A program made the position numbers and the translations under genes. Below are positions 56,709 through 64,000 of a DNA stretch of 64,000 nucleotides, in pieces (within the stretch, counting starts at the first letter, position 1; every line of letters starts with the position of its first letter). A model generated the notes under the pieces. The model was given only the letters and a program-made list of their open reading frames with translations, had not been told where the DNA came from and did no database searches. The stretch lies in contig ML976723.1 in assembly GCA_010015655.1 (NCBI GenBank), positions 184,347-248,346 of the forward strand, in the 5' to 3' direction. Source of the DNA: Bimuria novae-zelandiae CBS 107.79. Its lineage: Eukaryota > Ascomycota > Dothideomycetes > Pleosporales > Didymosphaeriaceae.

Positions 56709-58574
56709 ACGTATTCCACAAGCGAGCTGCGCACCTAAGCGAGCTGCGCACTTTTTCTTAGTAACACTAACTTATGCTTTTTAATTATTGCTATTACTAT
56801 TAACACTATCTAAAAATAACCTACTAAGGGTAATATCTAATTTAGAAAATAGTCCTTTAGTTTCTTAGCAGGTTCGCACGTTGTGCCCTAGCTTATTACA
56901 CTTACTATAAAGCCTTTGGCGCTGCGTGCTACTCTCTCCACCATCCTCCCTACCTGCTTGCAAGCGCTGCCTCTTCGCAGGACGCTCTTTTGTAGCTATT
57001 AGCTGTAGTCCTTCTGCAGCAAGTAGTGTTCCTCCAGCCTGTATACGTGTTCTTTTACGTGATTTCCGCTTTGTGTGAGCTACATTTTCCTCTTTAAGCT
57101 CCTTAATTTAGGCCTTTATTAGCTTAAACTTATACGCTAACTTTTATATATTTTTTATAAATAATAATAACGCTTCTTTCGCTAGTATTAGGGAGCTTTA
57201 AATAGTATTTAAAAACTTTTTTAATACTAGGGTAGATTGCTCCCTAATCTTATATGTATTACTAGGTGTTTATAACTACTAGGGGATAAGTTTAACTAAA
57301 AAAGCTAGTAAGATTTTTAATTATATATTTAATTAATTTAATGCTAACTATAAGTTAAAAAATACTAAACTAGCACCACGAAAGCCTTTTTTAATTTATT
57401 TTTTATTAATTAACGTATTAAACGCGTTAATAAACGCAAGTAAGAACTTAGTTTTAGTATTATAGTTAATATAACTTTATATTAGCTACTTAACTTAGCG
57501 CGAGTACGCCTTCTTTAGTGGCGAAAAATAACCTATATCTAGTGGCTATAGGATGTGCGATAAGTGTGGCGGCATGTAGAGATAAATAATCTTATTATCC
57601 TTGTAATACTACTTAAAAGCAACAGATCTATGGCTCTCGTAGCTATATATAATAAGTAGCCTGTGTGTGCCCTACACATGGCGCTTTATACACGCGTTAA
57701 AGTGCTTAATCTACGTAACTTTAAGCTTATTTATTATTTAGCTATTCTTAAAGACTATAATTTTTTTTATTAAAGAGGTAGGTTATTCTTAGTATACTAG
57801 CTAGCGAGGTATATCTTTACCTAAAAAATAATAAAGGATAGGATCTTTTACCCTACGCTACTAATACTTCGTATTATTAATATCTATTTTCTATTACTTT
57901 TTTATACCTGCGTTGGCCTCCTACGCCTTTTAGAGCTAGTAATAACCTTTTAGCTTATTAAAATTACGCCTATTATAAAACTGGATTTATTAAAGTTCTA
58001 TATATCCTTGTCCTGTATGCCGTACTTTACCTTTATATTCTATACAAGTTAAAACTAGTTTAATATAATAGTGGAATCTTTACATAGTATTCTTAAGTAG
58101 TTTAGCTTATAATTAAACTTTATTATAAGCTTAGGTATACGCTTAATAAAGTTTACTAGCTAGTTCTTACTAACCTTACCCTGGCCACGCAGAGTAAGCA
58201 AAGTATCTACTATATTTAAACCTACGTAAGGACTATAAGGTATCCTTACTTAGTAAGATCTAGGATATACTAGATAATTATCTCCTTCTTTAACTTTATT
58301 AGTTTTATTAAGTTTAATTATATTTTAGCGCGTAGAAAGACGCTAGCGCGTCTATTACGTAGCGTAAATTTAGGCGTATTATACGTAGTAGTAGCGCGTT
58401 AGACTAACTAGGTTTAATAATTTAAAATAAAATATAAGATAAGCTATATATTTGCTTCGTATAAAGCAGATTAATTATTATTTTGTTAAGCTATTGTACG
58501 TTAATTATAAGTTAGTGTAGGCTTAGTAAAAGCGCGTAGCTCGCTTGGGTGCGTAGCTCGCTTGTGGAATACGT
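56709..58574 (-). mobile_element. pogo/Fot1-like DNA transposon with duplicated terminal motif
   Basis: The 1,866-bp element is flanked by TA (56707-56708 and 58575-58576). Its inverted ends start ACGTATTCCACAAGCGAGCT and each end carries two copies of an AAGCGAGCTGCGCAC-like motif. On the minus strand, 56870-57110 encodes the C-terminal tail of a Fot1-type transposase: TKRKSRKRTRIQAGGTLLAA, then LQLIATKERPAKRQRLQ and a zinc-knuckle end (CNKLGHNVRTC). The rest of the transposase is degraded by RIP, while this tail keeps near-normal composition. It is inserted in a Gypsy remnant. Confidence 0.87.
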
Positions 58575-58589
58575 TACTCTTTCTCCCCC

Positions 58590-59480
58590 TCTTTTACTAT
58601 AATTACTTTATGCTAAGCGTTATTAGTAATTTAGCTAGGAAAAGGATTTAATAAGGCTAACTTTAGCCTATTTACGTAAAACCTTAGGTGCATGTTTGGT
58701 AGGATATTTAGTTCTACTACGTAAGAGTTTATTACCTTTTTTACAGTAAACTTTCCTTACATCTAGTTAAGCTTCTTACTTAAACGCTAGTTTTAGAGGT
58801 AGTTTTTATATTTTAGCTATACTTTATCTCTTTTCTTTAAGATTAAAGTATCTTTACGTTAACAGTTCACTAGGCACTTTTATTCTTAATATGCTATTAT
58901 TATTTTTATCTAAGTAAAATTAAAAACTTTCTTAAAATTCTTTATTAGTACCTTCTCAGTCTTTTTTACGTTAGTTCTAAGCTTTAAGGTTAATCTCTAT
59001 ACCCTAGAGTTCTTAACTAGTTTAGTATTCTAGCTATAGGGTAGGAAAAATAAACCAACTTTTATTAATATAGCTTTTTATCCTTTAATAACCATCTAAA
59101 CTATAAGAAGCTACTTTATCTAATAATTCTATTACTAATTTTAATATACTTAGAGGTAGGCTTTAGAGATAGAGTTTATTTATTCTATCTACCTATCTAT
59201 CTCTACGTACTTATATTAAAAGTGTCTAAAATATTAAGTCCCTAAAGGGTAGCTAGTTTTAAAAGAGGCTAGGGTAAGTTCTTAGGTAAAAGTACTATAA
59301 GGTAAAGAAGAAGTATTAATAGCTTATATATATTAATAAGGCGTTAGTATTAAAAGTAAAATAAAGTTATAAATAAATTAATAAAAGCCTAAGTTAAATG
59401 TAAATAATAGATGAATAAATAGGTTAAACACGAGTATAGAATGCTATACTTAACGTTCCTATATATATAACTAATTTTAT
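58590..59480 (-). mobile_element. Ty3/Gypsy integrase C-terminal remnant
   Basis: Read on the minus strand, the region around 58640-58860 gives pieces such as a VYLL-like strand, a KLGPFKI-like patch, and SYVVELNILPNMHLRFYVNRL. The last matches the end of Gypsy integrases (YxLxLPxxxxIHPVFHVxxL). Many stops are present. The part towards 59480 should be the integrase core but is too degraded to define. The pogo element at 56709-58574 interrupts its downstream side. Confidence 0.55.
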
Positions 59481-59927
59481 AATATCCTATGATCCTATAC
59501 TATCCTAAACGTAGTATATGTAGGATCCTATAGTATAGTTACGTAATCTTAGTATTCCATGATCTTGGCGTATGGGACACCGTGAGACATTATATAATCC
59601 TTAGTAGGGTAGTAGCACCACCTTTTGTTATAAAGTGCTGCTGTCGTTTCGTTGAACCTAGGATTCTAACAAAAACACGTTATTTAGATTTAGCTTAGAA
59701 TCTTATTAATTTCATATTTTATAACTTTAATACTAACGCCTTTATTAATAAATATAAGCTATTAATACCTCTTTCTTACCTTACAGTACTCTTGCCTGAG
59801 AACTAACCCTTAATCCTTCTGGACTAGCTACCCGGATCGGATTTAACACTGTCTCGGCACGGTAAATGTACCATTTGCATTTGATTACATATTGGCGAGC
59901 CTAAGACGTCCAAAGTGGTCTTAAAGC

Positions 59928-61892
59928 TTATCGATGCAGCCCCAGCTCCTTAATAAAGATCTCGGCCGCCTTTTCACCAATCGCCACTGCCGTATTCATC
60001 GTGTTTGCAGCAACATTAAGCGGTGGAATACTCATATCTGCGACTTTGAGGCCTTCCACTCCGTACACAGCCAGGTTCTGGTCGACGACGGCATTGTCTT
60101 CGCGAGCGCCCATACGGCAAGTTCCTAAAGAGTGCCATGTCGTTCCTACTTGTTCCCGCGCCCATTTTTTGATTGCATCGTCATCTTCGGGCGTGTACTT
60201 GATGTCAGAAATATTTCCAGGCGGACTATCGTTGAGCCGGACTGGTGTGGCATTGGAGTTCGGCGCGAACTGGGGATGAAGGATTTCCACTTCACCACGA
60301 TATGCCTTCATACGACGAAAGATTTCCCTTTGCTTCTTGTACACCCATAAGTGTCTCAAAACGTCCAAACCCTCGGGGTCGGAGAAGAAACCAGTACTGA
60401 AATCCGGCTTGTCGTCGATTCCGGGCCCGGTTATGTGTATCGATCCACGAGAAACAGGATATGCGGTAAAGGTAGAAGCGGTAAGATATTGTCCAACGGG
60501 AACAAGGCTCGGGTCTGCAGGGAAGCTTGCACAAGTTAAGCAGGCAAATCTTAAAGCCATTCTAGTGGACTCACAAATTGACAAGTGCTGTCAGGAAGAG
60601 CGGCTTATTAGCATCGTTCTTGTACTCTTTCTCCCAATATGCTTGGAAAGCTGGCCCTAGCTCTGCCACTTCTTCTTCAGTTGGCCGAAGCTTGCCTGTG
60701 ACATCCTGACCATTCCAGCCAAGAATTGGGGCGCTTCTCTGGATCGCTTCCGCAGCATCCAAACGACCAGAGAGCAGACCATCAAGTGTCTCATCCTCAT
60801 TGATGTTGGTGTAGTACGGATACGTGATCAGGTGGTGGTCTTGGTAGTTCTCACCAACCGCAGAAAGACGGGAGACCACTTCAATACCAGCCCTCTTCAA
60901 GATGTCAGGGTTACCAATTCCAGATCGCTCCAGAATCAACGGAGTTCCCAATGCACCAGAAGATACGATGACCATTTTCCTCGCCCTTACATTGAAATAA
61001 GGGCCACTTGCTTGAACTTTCGGGTTTGGCCTACATTCGACACCACTGGCTCTCTTACCCTCGAAGATGACACGTTTCACTTGCGTATCAACGAGTACAT
61101 TGAGTCCCGGGTACTTTCCACTCTGAATCTTTGGGTGGATATATCTCAACGCCGTGTCCTGTCGCCGACCGTCTGTTCCAATCCAGTGTAAAGCGGGTTG
61201 AACGCCGTTGTTGTAGTCGAGCCCGGACAAATCCTCGATTTCGGGATATCCTACTTGGCCCGCAGCTTGGATGTAATCTTGTGTCGACCGATTCGCACGG
61301 TAGGTACCTTCGGATACAGTTATGGGGCCGCTGTAACCATGCACAGACTTTGGCCCTGGCCCATGGTATGTTTCAAGCTGAAAAGCTGTCAGATGTGTCT
61401 CTAATTAGTTCGGTGCGAAATCAACAGCGCATACCTTTTGTAGGTAAGGAATCATCTCATCTGCAGACCAACCCGGTATATTCCAGGAGTCAAAATCAGA
61501 GCGTTGAGCCCTGGAGTACATCATTAGGGCGATAGATGATCCACCTCCCAGGGTCCCTCCAGAAGGAACGATAAGCTCCCGGCCGTTGAGCTGCTTCTCT
61601 GGTTTGCTTTGGTAGAAGAGAGTCGCATTGCTTGTGGGCAACAGACCGCTCATGAACAAAGCTGGATGGACAACTGTTGGAACGTCCAGGTTGTTTGGTC
61701 CCTGTTCAATCACCAGGATGGATAGCTCAGGATCTGCCTCTGCCAGGCGTCCGGCAATGACACAGGCAGCTGTACCGCCTACAGCACTGTCAGGCGAATT
61801 ACAAGTAAGGGAGGAAAATGGGACCAACCTCCGGCTAGTATCACGTCCACTTCTGTAAGCCCGTTTGGAAGATCGCGAAAGATTGTCGGCAT
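59928..61892 (-). CDS. GMC oxidoreductase, alcohol (methanol) oxidase-like
   Basis: Exons 61829-61892, 61435-61778, 60575-61377 and 59928-60525 join in phase to 602 residues. The start MPTIFRDLPNG leads into the FAD-binding strand VDVILAGGGTAACVIAGRL, interrupted by a 50-nt intron. It continues with LNGRELIVPSGGTLGGGSSI and LMMYSRAQRSDFDSW (second FAD motif), and ends with GTTWHSLGTCRMG, with the catalytic His, and NVAANTMNTAVAIGEKAA. The overall pattern is closer to yeast alcohol oxidase than to glucose oxidase. The Asn usual after GGGSSI is Ala here, and the C-terminus (ELGLHR) lacks a peroxisomal SKL-type signal. There is no signal peptide, so a cytosolic FAD-dependent alcohol oxidase/dehydrogenase is inferred. 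Confidence 0.9.
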
Positions 61893-63370
61893 GGTGTTTT
61901 GGAAAAGTAGAGCCCACAAAATAAGCAAAGCTTATGTACTGAAGATGTTGAATATAGTCCAGCTTGTACGTTTCACCGACGTTGGCTGATGGGCTATCTT
62001 TATATAGTATGGGCTGCAACAGAATCCTTCAAAAGCTGCATCGTGCATCAAGGGATCCACCACTTAGCTGTGATGTCTGCTTATTTGGGTGATCCTGCAC
62101 GCCCAGGTAGACGTATGACTGCCAAGTGGTCCACAGGAGGGATGACGTGTTACAACACCCTACCACACGAAAGAATCGCCGCCGTGCGCGTGCGTTGATT
62201 CCTAGAGGGAGCAGGGCTGACACTTGGCTACCAGGGTTTACGGATTTTAAGTAGGTAAGCTTACGAGCGAGTCCTGCAGTCATGTAGCACAGCTTTCTAG
62301 ATGGGATGAAGTGGGTACAATCTTGCAGCAGAATAATACAGTTCCCGTTTACTGAATTGTGCCCTTTAACAGAGTGTTCCTGTTGGAGGACTGTCCCTCG
62401 GCGGCTGGATGCCAAGGGTACCACACCGTTCAATGGCCCCATCCCCACAATCCCCGCACTATCAACTTGGAAAGATTGATCCTATTCCTTCCGTAAAATT
62501 CGGTAGGTTTGGTACTACAAGACCCAACATTGGAATCGTTCTTGATATCGGGTCGCTGCGATCTTAGAATACGAGCAGCAGGTCGGGATACAGTAAGTAT
62601 TTGCGCGGAAGGCTCACTGGCTAAATCTGGCATTCTGAGATCTCATCATGAGATCCTGGACTTCTGCAGCCACACCAAAAGGGCCTGTCGTGATGCGGCA
62701 CAACCTAGCATGGAAGTATGTAGAATGCTAGAGCTCTGCACATCATTTATGGGGAAAATGGGGCTGCGGCCTGATCGAATGTAACAAAAACTGGCATCAA
62801 GGAAAAAGCACATGTGCGTTCTAACAGTAGTATCATGTGCATCTTCTGCCTGCGCAATAGTCCCCAGGGATATGTAACATGTGAGTGTTTTCGCTTTCCC
62901 GTATGGCATTGCAGTGTTCATGGTACTAATGGATCATACCTTCTCCAACAATTAGATGCCTTGGATGCGTGTGGTAGCAATTACCAAGTCAGGAGGCCCA
63001 AGCCGCGGCTTATTATAAGCGTAGACGGTGTTAAAGTGCACCGCACTTAAAAGTGAGATTACCGGTGGCGACTGTGTCAGCGCGTGCGTTCGTACTTGTA
63101 CCTTTAGTTATGTCGCATGACCTGTTTAGGTCGTTGAAGACAATAAAAGAAAGGCTTGATAGTTCCAAGCTTCCCCTCCACAACGCACGCGATTTATACG
63201 CAAAGATTCAATATTTCCAGTATTTACATCAATCCTTGGTCACTTGCGCACAGATCCCTATGAAATGATGCGAAGAAGCAGTGGATTCGTATCTTACCCT
63301 GCCCATCAACTCTCCTTGTTCTTCTTACCCTCCACATCCTCCTTCCCTTCCTTATCATGCATCTCCAGCT
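61893..63370. other. Intergenic region between the GMC gene and the short-chain dehydrogenase
   Basis: About 1.5 kb. Short frames are present on both strands without recognisable families. No repeat recognised. Confidence 0.5.
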
Positions 63371-64000
63371 TTACCCCCAACCCCCTAGAAACGTCGTACT
63401 CCTACTCACATCTCCCCATTCGTCACAGATGTTTGATATATCCTTGCAATTTACCCGCATTGCCCTTATAGTATCCTCTCCCAAGGGCAGCCTCTTCGGA
63501 TACGGCTTCCCCTTCGTTATGCCCTCCCCCTTCACTTCGTCAATAATGCGTTCTGCAGCTCGATCCGGATTACCTGGCTGCTGTCCACTCATCTTCTCCA
63601 ACTCGTCAAGTGCCAACTTTAGTACACCGTCGTACACGCTCCCAGGATGCGTACGCGAGAAAACAAACCGGCCTGGGTTCAAGATGTTCGTGCGAAACTG
63701 ACCGGGTTGGACAATCATGGAGCGAATGGCTGGGGCGATCTTTGCCAACTCGAGCTGGAAGATGTCAAAGATTCCTATCACGTCAGTGAATTTATGGTAA
63801 GTATCGTCTCAAATAAACAGAAACAACGGCGGGATGTACCTTCGAGAGCGTATTTGGTCGCATTGTACGGCGCTGCGCCAAAATCACCCTCCCAACCAGA
63901 GCGAGAGCCCATGAAATACAACGGTACCACTAGCTTTGGAGCGAAAGTGCGGGAGGAATACGCGAGTCACAATCATAGTGCCGCATACATTGACGGAAAA
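63371..64000 (-). CDS. Short-chain dehydrogenase/reductase, 3' part (cut by window end; possible frameshift)
   Basis: Exons 63840 to beyond 64000 and 63371-63774 (intron 63775-63839) encode the C-terminal half of an SDR. Visible are NVCGTMIVTRVFLPHF, then GSRSGWEGDFGAAPYNATKYALEG with the catalytic YxxxK (YNATK), and IRSMIVQPGQFRTNIL, where the loop after beta-6 binds the cofactor. The N-terminal Rossmann motif is outside the window. Between FRSKASGTVVF and MGSRSGW the frame changes by one base near 63910-63915. This means a real frameshift or a base error next to an A run. The substrate is unknown. Confidence 0.8.

Larger units (their letters stand above)
51490..59880. mobile_element. AT-rich, RIP-degraded transposon island
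   Basis: From about 51490 the composition changes sharply to TA-rich sequence with frequent TAG/TAA in all frames, up to about 59880. Within it I recognise a pogo transposase C-terminus (52190-52600), an LTR-like repeat (55055-55255), a complete pogo element (56709-58574) and Gypsy integrase remains (58590-59480). The stretches 52600-55050 and 55260-56700 are TE-like in composition, but I cannot assign a family. Isolated frames here (52512-52751, 54811-55110) are low-complexity and probably not genes. Confidence 0.8.

Noticed and set aside
59519..59889. Possible LTR (TGTAGGATCC... to ...TTTGATTACA)
   Set aside because: Ends are TG...CA and a Gypsy-like junction follows, but no second copy or duplication was found and the neighbouring Gypsy remnant is not consistent with it. 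Too weak to list as a feature.

Overview
The window looks like nuclear DNA of a filamentous ascomycete (Pezizomycotina; Dothideomycetes is my guess from gene content and is not proven). Genes carry short 43-60 nt introns with GTAAGT/GTATGT-type donors and CTAAC-like branch points. The gene families (TigA-type PDI, glutaminase A, Vac8, RPC4, EBP2, Bmt6) are fungal or eukaryotic. Two blocks of dead transposons show the CpA-to-TpA mutation pattern of repeat-induced point mutation (RIP).

Block 1 (1-16541) is a nest of transposons: the 3' end of a lightly mutated Ty1/Copia element (1-994), a Ty3/Gypsy fragment (995-2140), and an LTR-to-LTR Copia element (2141-10700). A pogo/Fot1-like element (3295-5222) and a Tc1/mariner-like element (5330-6630) are inserted into the latter with clean TA duplications. 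A second Copia family follows on the minus strand (10985-16541). These elements cut up a drug:H+ antiporter-type MFS transporter gene: one piece lies at 10701-10984 and the rest at 16542-17932, and the second Copia is flanked by a 5-bp GTATG duplication. The MFS remnant also carries a nonsense C-to-T change and indels, so it is a pseudogene.

The central part (17.9-51.5 kb) is ordinary gene space. In order: a Cys-rich single-pass membrane protein (-), a DHA1 MFS transporter (-), thioredoxin (+), a TigA/ERp38-like PDI (+), an HSBP1-like protein (-), EBP2 (+), an unknown three-exon gene (+), secreted glutaminase A (-, 3' end in an N gap), a Ser/Thr kinase (-), VAC8 (+), RNA polymerase III subunit RPC4 (+), ribonucleotide reductase small subunit (+), a WDR44-like WD40 protein (+) and a Bmt6-like 25S rRNA methyltransferase (+). 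Most of these are housekeeping genes. Three (EBP2, RPC4, Bmt6) serve ribosome or Pol III transcript production, and thioredoxin and PDI sit side by side as thiol-redox genes. The RNR2 promoter and introns hold an unusual cluster of ACGCGT (MluI cell-cycle box) motifs.

Block 2 (about 51.49-59.9 kb) is a second AT-rich, RIP-degraded island with pogo and Gypsy remains. It ends just beyond the stop codon of an alcohol-oxidase-like GMC oxidoreductase (-). The last gene is the 3' part of a short-chain dehydrogenase (-), cut by the window end.

I found no tRNA, rRNA or CRISPR, and no clear case of an undescribed system. The strongest points for a second look are the doubly hit MFS gene with RIP spill-over, the MCB cluster at RNR2, and the probable frameshifts in two otherwise recognisable genes. 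Exon boundaries were set by hand from splice consensus and reading-frame continuity, not from transcripts.
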